The notes: a model not told the origin generated them from the letters alone. DNA of 64,000 bases from CAXBNB01 sp040151475 (GCF_040151475.1 NZ_JBDKWG010000148.1:90173-154172); one strand, 5' to 3'; shown: positions 45,988-55,429, counted from the stretch's first letter. Translations and numbers: made by a program.

Positions 45988-46665
45988 TTATTTGTCCGCT
46001 TTCTTTTCTAAAACCTCATCTATCAGACCATATTTTTTAGCTTCGTCAGCCTTCATCCAATAGTCCCTATCAGAATCTCTTTCTATTTCGTCGTAAGTTT
46101 TTCCACTATGTTTTGCAAGAATGTCATACAAATCTTTCTTCAATGAAAGTGTTTGCTTTAATGAAATCTCCATATCGGAAGCTTGACCTTGCATGCCAGC
46201 CATAGGCTGGTGAATCATTATTCTTGCATGAGGTAATGCAGATCTTTTGTTGGCAGCACCTCCTGCAAGTAAAACAGCTCCCATAGAAGCAGCTAGTCCT
46301 GTGCAGATAGTATTGATATCAGGATTTACATATTGCATGGTGTCATAGATTCCCATACCTGCATAAACAGATCCACCAGGACTGTTTACATATAGCAAGA
46401 TGTCCTTTTTGGCATCAACAGATTCTAAGAACAACAATTGTGCAGTAATAATGTTTGCAACGTTATCATCTACACCCATTCCGAGGAAAATTATCCTGTC
46501 CATGATCAATCTGGAGAAAACATCAATTTCTCTGAAGTTTGTTGGTCTCTCCTCTATAACTGCTCTTGTCATGTTTTCCACATGCCCTACATATTGGTCA
46601 AAAGTGTTACCATTTAAGTTTCGACCCTTTACCGCATAGTCTCTAAATTCTTTCTTATCAATCAT
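45988..46665 (-). CDS. clpP: ATP-dependent Clp protease proteolytic subunit ClpP
   Basis: 225 residues. The catalytic serine is in GLAASMGAVL, the histidine in ARIMIHQPM, and the aspartate in the following helix region (DILAKHSGKTYDEIERDSDRD in two parts). The FLGMGVDDNVAN block and IYDTMQ handle region are typical. It forms the double heptameric chamber that degrades proteins delivered by ClpX. An N-terminal segment of about 25 residues precedes the mature start. It lies between the tig terminator and clpX, so it probably has its own promoter. Confidence 0.98.
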   Translation of the reverse strand: MIDKKEFRDYAVKGRNLNGNTFDQYVGHVENMTRAVIEERPTNFREIDVFSRLIMDRIIFLGMGVDDNVANIITAQLLFLESVDAKKDILLYVNSPGGSVYAGMGIYDTMQYVNPDINTICTGLAASMGAVLLAGGAANKRSALPHARIMIHQPMAGMQGQASDMEISLKQTLSLKKDLYDILAKHSGKTYDEIERDSDRDYWMKADEAKKYGLIDEVLEKKADK

Positions 46666-46695
46666 TCTGCTTTTTTAAAATCGTACAAAAATAAA

Positions 46696-46722
46696 AAAAG
46701 TCCTTTTATTTTAAGGACTTTT
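46696..46722 (-). terminator. Intrinsic terminator between tig and clpP
   Basis: Ten-bp arms (46696-46705, 46713-46722) with a 7-bp loop, 36 bp past the tig stop. On the minus strand the stem runs into TTTATTTTTG, a good T-tract. It should separate tig from clpPX transcription. The T-tract itself contains a TATTTTTG that matches the -7 consensus and could drive clpP, though no -33 element is visible. Confidence 0.7.
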
Positions 46723-46757
46723 ATAAGACGAATATAATAAACTCTTTGTTAGCTTAT

Positions 46758-48071
46758 TTAAGATTTTTTGTTGAATTCTTCAGGAGTAACTTCTTTGTCC
46801 TTAATAGTGATACTGCTTTTAATGAATTCCAGCACTTTATCATTATATACTTTTTCATGAAGCTTCATGTAATTGTTGCCGTCTTCTCCTTTTAAGTAAT
46901 TGTCCACAAATGAGTCCAAACTACCTTCCAGTTGATCTGCCGGAAAGCCAGAAGCTGCAAACTGTTGTCTGATCATGTTTTTAGCTTCAAGGATCACATC
47001 TTCATGCGCAATTTTTATTTCATTGTCCTTTGATATTTTGTTTTTAATCAAAGACCATTTCAGGTCATTGGCATAGTGCTCATAATCCTTCTCAATATCT
47101 TCTTTAGATATCGTTTCTTTGTTCGATATTTCTATAAACCTTTTCAAAAAATTATCAGGGAGTTCCATTTTTGTTTTTTCAACAAACTCATCCTGAATTT
47201 TATAGTTGAGGTAGTTTTCTGATTCCTGATCGTAATTTTTCCCTACAACTTCTTTTATCTTTTTCTTAAATTCTTCTTCTGATTTTACAGCATCCTTGCC
47301 AAATGTTTTATCAAACAAGTCCTGATTCACCTCAGCACTCACTTTTCGGTTGATATTTTTTACTAAGAATTTAATATTCGCAGAGTCTTTTGATCCCGAA
47401 AATGACTCACGATAGCTTTCATCTTTCAATGTTTTGGCAGTATCAAATTCAATTGTGTCATCTTTTTTCTTTCCGATGAAATTTTTCAATTGTTTTTTAT
47501 CCACCTGAGTCAAATCCAATTCGGCGGTTTTGTTCTCATCTTCATCATCGGTCACCAACTCTCCATATAGGATGTCGCCTTCTTCCGAAGTTTCAGGATT
47601 GGTCATTGTGCCAAATTGTTTCCTTAAGTTATCTATTGTTTCGTTGATAACTTTGTCATCGACTTTGATTTTAAAGTTTTCGATCTTGACCTTATTGTCA
47701 AGTTTTACTTCAAAATCGTTTGCCATACCTATTGAATATTCAAAATCGAATTCACTTTGACTATCCCAATCGATCTCGGCGGCTTTTTCAACATTAGGGA
47801 GAGGCTCTCCTAATATTTGAATGTCATTTTCCTTGATATAATCCATTACCTTGTGTGACAACATGTGATTTACCTCGTCAACAAGAATAGATTTTCCATA
47901 CATTTTGTTTATTAGACTTCTAGGTACTTTACCTTGTCTAAAACCCTTAATGTTTGCTTTTTTACTGTATTCCTTAATTTTTTCTTCCACTTTAGGTTGA
48001 TAGTCGTCTTGCTTTAGACTAACTTTAATTAAGGCTTCAGTATTGGAGATTTTATCTAGAACTATTTCCAA
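46758..48071 (-). CDS. tig: Trigger factor
   Basis: 437 residues. The ribosome-binding motif GFRQGKVPRSL (about 44-54) is in the N-terminal domain; a PPIase (FKBP-like) middle region and a helical C-terminal chaperone region rich in Lys and Glu follow. The PPIase region is poorly conserved, as in other Bacteroidota. It binds at the ribosome exit near L23 and shields nascent chains. The neighbourhood tig-clpP-clpX is conserved across bacteria. Preceded by the tRNA-Leu terminator. Confidence 0.96.
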   Translation of the reverse strand: MEIVLDKISNTEALIKVSLKQDDYQPKVEEKIKEYSKKANIKGFRQGKVPRSLINKMYGKSILVDEVNHMLSHKVMDYIKENDIQILGEPLPNVEKAAEIDWDSQSEFDFEYSIGMANDFEVKLDNKVKIENFKIKVDDKVINETIDNLRKQFGTMTNPETSEEGDILYGELVTDDEDENKTAELDLTQVDKKQLKNFIGKKKDDTIEFDTAKTLKDESYRESFSGSKDSANIKFLVKNINRKVSAEVNQDLFDKTFGKDAVKSEEEFKKKIKEVVGKNYDQESENYLNYKIQDEFVEKTKMELPDNFLKRFIEISNKETISKEDIEKDYEHYANDLKWSLIKNKISKDNEIKIAHEDVILEAKNMIRQQFAASGFPADQLEGSLDSFVDNYLKGEDGNNYMKLHEKVYNDKVLEFIKSSITIKDKEVTPEEFNKKS

Positions 48072-48107
48072 TGTTCAAAAATGTTTTGTTTGATAATAAA
48101 TTAAAAA

Positions 48108-48142
48108 ACCCTCTAACCCGATTGTATTTCGCGAAAGAGGGT
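48108..48142 (-). terminator. Intrinsic terminator after tRNA-Leu
   Basis: Seven-bp G/C-rich arms (48108-48114 and 48136-48142) with a 21-bp interior that includes TTCGCGAA. On the minus strand it is followed by TTTTTTAATTTATTATC. It lies 10 bp past the tRNA 3' end and before tig. Confidence 0.75.
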
Positions 48143-48152
48143 GCTTATTTTG

Positions 48153-48234
48153 TGCGGATGAAGGGACTCGAACCCCCATGCCTCGCGGCGCTAGATCCTA
48201 AGTCTAGTGCGTCTACCAATTTCGCCACATCCGC
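48153..48234 (-). tRNA. tRNA-Leu, anticodon TAG
   Basis: Reverse complement begins GCGGATGTGGCGAAATTGGT. The 7-bp acceptor stem (48228-48234 with 48154-48160) pairs perfectly. The anticodon stem CTAGA/TCTAG closes the loop CTTAGGA, giving anticodon TAG, which reads CUA and related Leu codons. A long variable arm is present, as expected for tRNA-Leu, and GGTTCGAGTC is the T loop. The discriminator is A; CCA is not encoded. Length 82 nt. It has its own promoter and terminator. Confidence 0.97.
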
Positions 48235-48252
48235 AGTTCGAATTTGGAGGTG

Positions 48253-48282
48253 CAAAGGTAGTAGTATTATTTAAATTACCAA
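48253..48282 (-). promoter_or_regulatory. Promoter of tRNA-Leu
   Basis: On the minus strand TTG (48282-48280), a 19-bp spacer, then TACCTTTG (48260-48253), an exact match to the Bacteroidota consensus in both sequence and spacing. The predicted start is about 12 bp before the tRNA 5' end. The most convincing promoter in the window. Confidence 0.7.
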
Positions 48283-48316
48283 GGTCTTTAGTTTAATTTG
48301 ATTACTTTTTTAGTTT

Positions 48317-50545
48317 ATGCAGGAAACGTTGATAATAGAGGAAGAACAGGAGAGAAAAGAGATTCTAAACAGGTATCGGAGACTATTGCGTCATTCCAAA
48401 CCTTTTTTAAAAGATAATGATGCTAAACTCATCAAAAAAGCTTTTAATATTTCGAATGATGCACATAAAAATATGCGTCGTAAATCCGGCGAACCGTATA
48501 TCTATCACCCTCTTGATGTTGCTCAGATATGCGTGTCGGAAATAGGTCTTGGCACTACATCTATTATCTCGGCATTATTACATGATGTGGTAGAAGATAC
48601 TGATTGGGAAATTTATGATATTCGTCGGGAATTTGGAGATAAGGTAGCGGTTATCATTGATGGGCTTACAAAAATCTCCAGTATGCCGGGAGAGAGTGCA
48701 TCGGAGCAGGCAGAAAATTTCAGGAAACTACTGCTCACTCTTGCTCAGGATACTCGTGTGATATTGATAAAACTGGCAGATCGCTTACACAACATGCGTA
48801 CACTGGAGAGTATGCCAGAACACAAGCAATTGAAAATTGCTTCAGAAACGGCATATATTTATGCTCCCTTGGCTCATAGGTTAGGCCTGTACGCTATCAA
48901 GACTGAGCTGGAAGATTTGGCTTTAAAGTATCATGAACCTCAGACTTATGAGGAAATTACTTCTAAGATTGCTTCAACCAAAGATGCCAGAAATAGGTTC
49001 ATTCGTAATTTTATCAAGCCCATAGAAGATGGTTTGAAATCTCAGGGACTGGATGTTGAAATAAAAGGAAGGCCAAAATCAGTTTATTCGATCTGGAATA
49101 AAATGAAAAAACAGGGAATTCCTTTTGAAGAGATATATGACCTTTTTGCCATTCGTATCATTATAGATACCGACCTGGAACATGAAAAGGCAGCCTGTTG
49201 GCAGGTATATTCCATCGTTACAGATTTTTATCAACCAAATCCTGATAGGTTAAGAGATTGGATTAGTATTCCTAAATCGAATGGATATGAGTCTCTGCAT
49301 ACTACAGTACTAACGGATAAAGGAAAGTGGGTCGAAGTGCAAATAAGAGCAAAGAGGATGGATGACATTGCTGAGAAAGGGTATGCAGCTCATTGGAAAT
49401 ACAAGGACAATTCTCCTAAGGAAAACGAGTCAACTCTTGATACCTGGATCAATAAAGTACGAGAGACTTTGGAGCAGAATGACATGTCAGCCATAGAGTT
49501 TGTTGACGACTTTCGATCCAATCTGTTCAATGATGAGGTGTATTCATTTACTCCAAAAGGAAAACTCATTACCCTGCCGAATGGATCTACCGCTTTGGAT
49601 TTTGCTTTCGATATACATAGTGAAGTAGGTGCCCGATGCATAGGTGCTAAAATCAACAAGAAACTAGTTCCGCTAAACACCAAATTGAGCAATGGGGATC
49701 AGGTAGAAATATTGACATCCAATAAGCAAACACCTAAAGAAGACTGGCTCAAGTTTGTGTCAACTTCTAAGGCTAAATCCAAGATTAAGGATTTTCTCAA
49801 AGAGGATAAGAAAAAAGCAGCAAGCGAAGGAAAAGAAATTGTTATTCGCAAGTTGAGGCACATGAAATTGGAGTTGAATAATCAAACAATAAGCAAGTTG
49901 AATGCTTATTTTGGAACGAAAACGCCTTTGGATTTTTTCTATGCTGTGGGTAAAGGAAAGATAGATCCAAAAGAGATAAAAAAAATAAATGAAGTAAAAA
50001 CTGAAACATTCAAAAGACTCAAAAACTTCATTGGGAGTAAAATTAAAGATAGAAAGGCGAAGGAAACTACTCCAGAAGAAAAGCATGACGTGCTGCTATT
50101 GGGTGATGATATGGACAAACTGGATTATAAGTTTGCCAATTGTTGTAAACCCATTCCGGGAGACGATGTATTTGGATTTGTTACCATCAATGATGGTATC
50201 AAAATCCATCGTAATTCTTGTCCCAATGCTAATGAACTTATGTCCAACTATGGTTACAGGGTAGTAAAAGCAAAATGGACTTCTCAGCAGGAAATTGCTT
50301 TTTTGGCAGGGTTGAAGGTTATTGGTACCGACCGGCTTGGAATGATCAGTGACATTACTAAGGTTATTTCAGGTGAGCTGAAAGTGAATATGCGCTCTTT
50401 AACGATTGAAACTGACAATGGTATTTTTGATGGAAATATTCAACTGTTTGTCAATGATACAGTTCATTTAAATACATTGATAAAAAAGCTGAAAAAAATC
50501 TCAGGAGTGGAAAGGATAACCAGATATGACCTGTTTGAGAAATAA
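48317..50545 (+). CDS. spoT: Bifunctional (p)ppGpp synthetase/hydrolase (RelA/SpoT)
   Basis: 742 residues. Order: HD hydrolase domain with LLHDVVEDTDW (about 90-100) and LIKLADRLHNMRTLESM, synthetase domain with GRPKSVYSIWNKM and SIPKSNGYESLHTTV, TGS domain with FTPKGKLITLPNGSTALDFAF, zinc-finger/helical region with CCKPIPGDDVFGFV, and a C-terminal ACT domain. Both catalytic halves retain their key motifs, so it should make and degrade (p)ppGpp, as the single Rel of Bacteroidota. It is divergent from the tRNA-Leu gene. Confidence 0.97.
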   Translation: MQETLIIEEEQERKEILNRYRRLLRHSKPFLKDNDAKLIKKAFNISNDAHKNMRRKSGEPYIYHPLDVAQICVSEIGLGTTSIISALLHDVVEDTDWEIYDIRREFGDKVAVIIDGLTKISSMPGESASEQAENFRKLLLTLAQDTRVILIKLADRLHNMRTLESMPEHKQLKIASETAYIYAPLAHRLGLYAIKTELEDLALKYHEPQTYEEITSKIASTKDARNRFIRNFIKPIEDGLKSQGLDVEIKGRPKSVYSIWNKMKKQGIPFEEIYDLFAIRIIIDTDLEHEKAACWQVYSIVTDFYQPNPDRLRDWISIPKSNGYESLHTTVLTDKGKWVEVQIRAKRMDDIAEKGYAAHWKYKDNSPKENESTLDTWINKVRETLEQNDMSAIEFVDDFRSNLFNDEVYSFTPKGKLITLPNGSTALDFAFDIHSEVGARCIGAKINKKLVPLNTKLSNGDQVEILTSNKQTPKEDWLKFVSTSKAKSKIKDFLKEDKKKAASEGKEIVIRKLRHMKLELNNQTISKLNAYFGTKTPLDFFYAVGKGKIDPKEIKKINEVKTETFKRLKNFIGSKIKDRKAKETTPEEKHDVLLLGDDMDKLDYKFANCCKPIPGDDVFGFVTINDGIKIHRNSCPNANELMSNYGYRVVKAKWTSQQEIAFLAGLKVIGTDRLGMISDITKVISGELKVNMRSLTIETDNGIFDGNIQLFVNDTVHLNTLIKKLKKISGVERITRYDLFEK

Positions 50546-50660
50546 ATTTGTCGATTTAGCAAGCCTGGTGTTGGAAGTTGAGAATTGGAATTGAAAATGC
50601 CACTTTTAATTTTTCGCTAACAATACAAAGAGAGTCAACTTAATTCATGTAGTAACATTA

Positions 50661-50692
50661 TTGCTTTACATCAGTTTTTCGATCTATATTTG
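50661..50692 (+). promoter_or_regulatory. Bacteroidota-type promoter for fur
   Basis: TTG at 50661-50663, a 21-bp spacer, then TATATTTG at 50685-50692. The predicted start is about 50699, leaving a 55-nt leader before ATG 50754. Confidence 0.6.
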
Positions 50693-50753
50693 CAATTGCA
50701 TGTTCTTTTATTTGTTAAATTCAATGAATACTTTGAATTAGTAACCATAATTA

Positions 50754-51206
50754 ATGTCTGTATCCGCCAAAATATTTGAAGAAGTAAAAAATATTTTTAC
50801 TAAGTTTCTTGAAAACAAGAAATTGCGAAAAACGCCTGAGCGTTATGCAATATTAGAAGAGATATATAGTAGATCCGGGCATTTTGATGTGGAGTCTCTC
50901 TATATCAGCATGAAAAACAAGAATTATCGGGTGAGTAGAGCAACTGTGTATAATTCTCTCGATTTATTGGTGGAATGTGACCTGGTCACCAAACATCAGT
51001 TCGGACAAAACCTTGCTCAGTACGAAAAGTCTTTCGGATTCAAACAACATGACCATATTTTGATGGAAGAATCAGGAACAGTATTGGAATTTTGTGATCC
51101 AAGAATCCAAAATATTCAGAAAACTCTGGAAGAAATGTTTGACATAGACATCACTCACCACTCCCTTTATTTTTTTGCAAAAGAAAAGAAGAAAGAATTA
51201 AGTTAA
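50754..51206 (+). CDS. Fur-family transcriptional regulator lacking the usual CxxC
   Basis: 150 residues. A winged helix (about 15-90) with LRKTPERYAILEEIYSRSGHFDVESLY and VSRATVYNSLDLLVECDLV matches Fur/PerR DNA-binding domains. In the dimerisation domain HDHILMEESGTVLEFCD stands where most Fur proteins have HDHLxCxxCG, so the structural-zinc Cys pair is absent; only the His-x-His and later IDITHHSLYFF remain. It is a metal- or redox-responsive repressor of a divergent type. It has its own promoter and is followed by the STAS and purA genes. Confidence 0.9.
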   Translation: MSVSAKIFEEVKNIFTKFLENKKLRKTPERYAILEEIYSRSGHFDVESLYISMKNKNYRVSRATVYNSLDLLVECDLVTKHQFGQNLAQYEKSFGFKQHDHILMEESGTVLEFCDPRIQNIQKTLEEMFDIDITHHSLYFFAKEKKKELS

Positions 51207-51273
51207 GAACTTACAAATCAAATTGCTTTGAATCATCAAACATGGATTCTTATTATTTTAACAGTATAAACGT

Positions 51274-51615
51274 ATGAATTTTAGTTTCAAAACCGAAAAT
51301 AACATCATGATCATAAAGTTTTCAGGTGACCTTATAGGCGAAGAAAACGGACCGGAGATAATAGAAGCAGTCAATAATGAAATAATGAATGGTGTGAAGC
51401 TTTGCGCTGTGGATATTTCAGAAGTGCGCTATATCAATAGTAGCGGCATTGGGGTTTTGATCACTATTTTAACAAAATTCAGAAACAAGGATGGGGAAGT
51501 AGTACTAATCAATCCTTCTGATCACGTAAAAAAGTTATTAGTAATTACCAAGTTGAATGCCATTTTTACCATTGTACAAAGCATGGAAGAGGCGGTTAAT
51601 GAATTGAAAAAGTAA
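51274..51615 (+). CDS. STAS-domain protein (anti-sigma-factor antagonist type)
   Basis: 113 residues, a single STAS domain. VRYINSSGIGVLITI (about 47-61) carries the serine that is phosphorylated in SpoIIAA-like antagonists. The protein would switch partners with a kinase or anti-sigma factor in the cytoplasm. No kinase or sigma factor gene is adjacent, so its partner is elsewhere. It lies 4 bp upstream of purA, hence translationally linked with it. Confidence 0.9.
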   Translation: MNFSFKTENNIMIIKFSGDLIGEENGPEIIEAVNNEIMNGVKLCAVDISEVRYINSSGIGVLITILTKFRNKDGEVVLINPSDHVKKLLVITKLNAIFTIVQSMEEAVNELKK

Positions 51616-51619
51616 AATT

Positions 51620-52888
51620 ATGGCGGTAGATGTATTGCTCGGGCTCCAGTGGGGAGACGAAGGTAAGGGTAAGATTGTTGACGTACTTACTCCAAAATAT
51701 GATGTAATAGCGAGGTTTCAGGGCGGTCCAAATGCAGGGCACACTTTGAAGTTTGAAGACACGAAACATGTTCTTCATCAGATTCCATCAGGTATTTTTC
51801 ATAAAGACAAATTAAATGTTATTGGCAATGGTGTGGTGCTTGATCCTATTACATTTAAAAAAGAGATAGAAGCACTTAGAGTTTTGAGTGCCTTCAATAT
51901 GGAATCATTGGTGGTTTCAAAAAAAGCACAGTTAATTATCCCAACCCACCGGTTGTTAGATGTAGCTTACGAAGAGTCTAAGGGAGCCAGGAAAATCGGT
52001 TCAACTCTAAAAGGAATCGGGCCTACTTATGAAGATAAGATATCAAGAAATGGGCTCAGGGCTGGAGATATTTTAAGCCCGGAATTTGATGAAAAATACA
52101 ACAAACTAAAAAAGCGACACACAGACATATTAGATACCTATGGTTTTGCTTATGACCTGGAGCCTTTGGAAAAGGAATTTTATGAAGCAGTGAATTTTCT
52201 TAAGCAATTTTCCCTTGTTGACAGTGAATACTTGCTTAATAATAAGCTGGCAGAAGGAAAGACTATTCTTGCGGAAGGAGCTCAGGGGTCTCTGTTAGAC
52301 ATAGATTTTGGTAGCTATCCTTTTGTTACCAGTTCAAATACTACTACAGCAGCAGCTTGTACAGGTCTTGGTATTGCACCTAATAAAATAGGGGAGGTGT
52401 TCGGTATTTTTAAGGCATACTGTACCCGGGTAGGTAGTGGGCCTTTCCCGACTGAACTCTTCGATGAGACAGGAGAGTTGATGAGGAAGAACGGAGCTGA
52501 ATTTGGCGCAACTACAGGTAGGCCTAGAAGATGTGGCTGGTTGGATTTGCCTGCTTTGAAATATGCCATCATGGTCTGTGGAGCAACAAAACTTTATATG
52601 ATGAAGGCTGATGTCCTTTCAGGGTTTGAAGAAATAAAGGTTTGTATCCATTATAAAAATGCCGAAGGGGAGCTTCTTTCCAGTATTCCTTATGACTTGG
52701 GTGAGAATGGACTTACTCCCATTTACCAATCATTTGCAGGTTGGGAAGATGATCTTACTGAGATGACATCTTTTGACCAATTGCCGGGTCAACTAACAAG
52801 TTATATAGATTTTATTGAATCGGAAGTTGGAGTACCTATAGAAATCGTCTCTATCGGGCCTGATAGAAAGCAGACTCTTATCAAGTAG
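51620..52888 (+). CDS. purA: Adenylosuccinate synthetase
   Basis: 422 residues. GLQWGDEGKGKIVD (8-21) is the GTP/IMP-binding P-loop and FQGGPNAGHTL follows. GSTLKGIGPTYEDKISR and the loop EGAQGSLLDIDFGSYPFVTSS (in two parts) are present, as is TTGRPRRCGWLDL. It joins IMP and aspartate with GTP in the first committed step to AMP. It is a cytoplasmic homodimer. Co-transcription with the STAS gene is likely. Confidence 0.98.
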   Translation: MAVDVLLGLQWGDEGKGKIVDVLTPKYDVIARFQGGPNAGHTLKFEDTKHVLHQIPSGIFHKDKLNVIGNGVVLDPITFKKEIEALRVLSAFNMESLVVSKKAQLIIPTHRLLDVAYEESKGARKIGSTLKGIGPTYEDKISRNGLRAGDILSPEFDEKYNKLKKRHTDILDTYGFAYDLEPLEKEFYEAVNFLKQFSLVDSEYLLNNKLAEGKTILAEGAQGSLLDIDFGSYPFVTSSNTTTAAACTGLGIAPNKIGEVFGIFKAYCTRVGSGPFPTELFDETGELMRKNGAEFGATTGRPRRCGWLDLPALKYAIMVCGATKLYMMKADVLSGFEEIKVCIHYKNAEGELLSSIPYDLGENGLTPIYQSFAGWEDDLTEMTSFDQLPGQLTSYIDFIESEVGVPIEIVSIGPDRKQTLIK

Positions 52889-52913
52889 TTTTAAGAGTAG
52901 TTAGGATTTGTAT

Positions 52914-52937
52914 ATAGCCGGGTATTTTTCCGGCTAT
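52914..52937. terminator. Hairpin between purA and the convergent barrel gene
   Basis: Eight-bp G/C-rich arms (52914-52921, 52930-52937) with an 8-bp loop, 26 bp past the purA stop. It can serve both convergent genes. The T-tract on the plus strand is short (CGCTTTTCG). Confidence 0.55.
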
Positions 52938-52956
52938 CGCTTTTCGCTGTTCATTA

Positions 52957-55365
52957 TCAGAAGCCTCCATCACCCATATCTCTGGATCCTTTTTCCTTGT
53001 CTTTGGACTTTTGTTTCTTTTGGTTGATGCGGTAATTCAACGAAAGTTGGAGTTGGGTTCTTCGACGCTGATATACATTGTCTGAATAGAAGGTTTCACC
53101 AAAGTTGGTATATCTGTATTTGTTTGTATTGAAAACGTCCTGTACCGATGCTATCAGAGTACCCTTGGTGTTGAAAATGTCTTTGCTCACTCCTAAATCC
53201 AGGCTATAGATAGATTTCCTTGTTCCCTGAGTAGAGTTGGTTGGAGCGTAATATGAGAAATTGGCCTGAAAATCTATATTCTGTATTATCGTCATTTTGG
53301 ATGTGGCCCGGCTTGTCCAGGTATAATTGTCGGCATGTAATTTTTCATCGCCTGACTGACCATCGGTTATGGATCTGTAAAAGTTGAAACTACCATTGAC
53401 TTTCCACCAATCGAAGAGGTCTTTGTTGGCTGTGAATTCTAGTCCGTATGAGTTTCTGGTGGCCAGATTTTGATACTTTGCAGTGGTAATTCCGTTGTTA
53501 TCTACCGTATAGATTCTGGACATCACTCCGGTGGTATTGTTGTAATATACTCCTGCAAAGAATGATGATGTTTTCCAGTTTTTCAGGTAGCCTACTTCGA
53601 AGGAGTTGGTATATTCCGGATTGAGGTCAGGATTTCCAACTCTAAAATTCCTCACATCACTAAAAGAACTAAAAGGGTTCAATGCCCTGAAATACGGGCG
53701 TTGTAACCTTCGACTATAACTCGCCTGCAGGCTTGTGATTTCGTCTAGCTGGTAGGTGAAATGAGAAGTAGGAAAGAAGCCGATATAATTTTTGTCATGT
53801 GTTTCTCCTGTAGTCAATAAATTCGTACTAATGTCACTCAATTCTGATCTCAGGCCAAGCTGGTAGGATACCTTGTCAAGCTTGTTACTCACTATGAAAT
53901 AAAGAGCATGAATGGTTTCATCATAGAGAAAATCATTAGAAAAATTCTCCAGAGAATTCCAATCCTCTTCTTGCAATTCTTCAACGAGGTAATTGTTGGT
54001 CACTTTTCTGAAATTAGACTTAAAACCAACTTCTAATTTTCCTTCGGTTCTGATAGGATGAATATAATCTGCCTGAATAAGAAAATTGCGTTCACTTTCG
54101 CCATTGTCCACCCGTTGATCCAGGGTCTCGGTATTCAATGTTTGACTAATATCGTTGAGTTCGGTTTCTTCATTCCTCTGATATTGTGAGTAGAAATTCA
54201 GTGATTGTTCTTCATTGTCAAATTTCTTTTTATAGTTCAAAGAGTATTCCTGATTACTTCCCGGTTCTCTCTCATTGTCTTCACGGTAGGTGTTTTGAAT
54301 GAAATTTCTACTGCCATCATAATCTCTGTAGTTGACAGTGGTCTTGTTTTTTTCATTTGAATCCCTTACGAAAAATGAGCCAGTCAAAGTGGTTTTTTCA
54401 TTGAAGTAGTAGTCAACTCCGGCTCTGGCATTTTGAGAAACGCCACCACGTTTAAACAACCTGTCTGTATCGGTAAAATAGGTGGTGTCTTCTTTAAAAA
54501 ACTTTTGTCTGTAAATGGCACTACCGGGAGCATTTTCATAGCCTACACCGTAATTGATAAAGTAATTGATTTTTTCTCTCCTAAAGTTCAGGTTCAAAGC
54601 GGCTCTATGGTTGTCCGGGTGTCCGGTACTTAAATCTACCGATCCGTTAAATCCTCTTTGACTGTCTTTCTTCAAGATGATATTGATAATGCCGGCAGTG
54701 CCCTGAGCATCATATCGAGCCGAAGGATTGGTGATCACTTCTATTCTTTCTATCATGTTTCCCTGAAGCATTCTTAGTGCCGCAGGATTATTGAGCCCTA
54801 CCAGCCCGGAAGGTTTTCCATCTATCAATATGCTCACATTTTCATTTCCTCTCAAACTTACATTTCCTTCTATATCCACCACAACTGAAGGGATGTTGTT
54901 TAGTATATCAGCAGCATTTCTTCCTGCGTTTGTTATGTTTTTACCCACATTAAAAATCCTTTTGTCCAAAGCCAGTTGCAGGTTGTCTTGCTCTCCTGTT
55001 ACTATCACCTCTTCCAATTGATTGGAATTAAGGCTCATGGTGATGTTCCCTACGTCGGTGAATTTAGCACCCTGTACAATTTGAATGTTTTTATATATCG
55101 GATTGTAGGAAATGAATTGAACATTTAATATAAGTTCTTTAGGCTCGGGTTCTGTCCTTAAAGTAAAAAAACCTTTTGGATCTGTAATACCTCCTGCAAT
55201 CATAGATGAGTCTGCTCTCAACAAAGCAACAGTGGCATATTCCAATGGTTGGTTGTTCTCAGCATCTATTATTATTCCTTTTACTTCATAGTTTTTTCCT
55301 TGTCCTTGTACTTTAAAACCAATAAAAATTAAGGTAACGATTGCGATTAATATTTTTGATTGCAC
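52957..55365 (-). CDS. TonB-dependent-receptor-like outer-membrane protein with CarboxypepD_reg domain
   Basis: About 802 residues from GTG 55365, which puts the signal peptide (hydrophobic ILIAIVTLIFIGF, ending QGQ) at the true N-terminus. The open frame extends to 55536 but that leader is Ser/Asn-rich and runs into the kinase gene. A CarboxypepD_reg beta-sandwich (about 25-110: VKGIIIDAENNQPLEYATVALL) precedes a plug (NVSLRGNENVSILIDGKPSGLVG, EVITNPSARYDAQGTAGIINIIL) and an outer-membrane barrel of the OMP_b-brl_3 type (LQASYSRRLQRPYFRALNPF). A hydrophilic tail (QKKQKSKDKEKGSRDMGDG) follows. Its promoter region carries a repeat shared with the two-component system upstream, so it is probably its target. 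Confidence 0.87.
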   Translation of the reverse strand: MQSKILIAIVTLIFIGFKVQGQGKNYEVKGIIIDAENNQPLEYATVALLRADSSMIAGGITDPKGFFTLRTEPEPKELILNVQFISYNPIYKNIQIVQGAKFTDVGNITMSLNSNQLEEVIVTGEQDNLQLALDKRIFNVGKNITNAGRNAADILNNIPSVVVDIEGNVSLRGNENVSILIDGKPSGLVGLNNPAALRMLQGNMIERIEVITNPSARYDAQGTAGIINIILKKDSQRGFNGSVDLSTGHPDNHRAALNLNFRREKINYFINYGVGYENAPGSAIYRQKFFKEDTTYFTDTDRLFKRGGVSQNARAGVDYYFNEKTTLTGSFFVRDSNEKNKTTVNYRDYDGSRNFIQNTYREDNEREPGSNQEYSLNYKKKFDNEEQSLNFYSQYQRNEETELNDISQTLNTETLDQRVDNGESERNFLIQADYIHPIRTEGKLEVGFKSNFRKVTNNYLVEELQEEDWNSLENFSNDFLYDETIHALYFIVSNKLDKVSYQLGLRSELSDISTNLLTTGETHDKNYIGFFPTSHFTYQLDEITSLQASYSRRLQRPYFRALNPFSSFSDVRNFRVGNPDLNPEYTNSFEVGYLKNWKTSSFFAGVYYNNTTGVMSRIYTVDNNGITTAKYQNLATRNSYGLEFTANKDLFDWWKVNGSFNFYRSITDGQSGDEKLHADNYTWTSRATSKMTIIQNIDFQANFSYYAPTNSTQGTRKSIYSLDLGVSKDIFNTKGTLIASVQDVFNTNKYRYTNFGETFYSDNVYQRRRTQLQLSLNYRINQKKQKSKDKEKGSRDMGDGGF

Positions 55366-55429
55366 TTGTATGTGTTTTTTACTTGTTGAAAAATGATTAC
55401 TCGTATTCACTGTAAAAGTATAATTGGAA

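Noticed and set aside
48071..48274. Plus-strand frame of 67 codons over the tRNA gene
   Set aside because: It is the antisense reading of tRNA-Leu (GLEPPCLAALDPKSSAS is the typical artefact) and overlaps its terminator.
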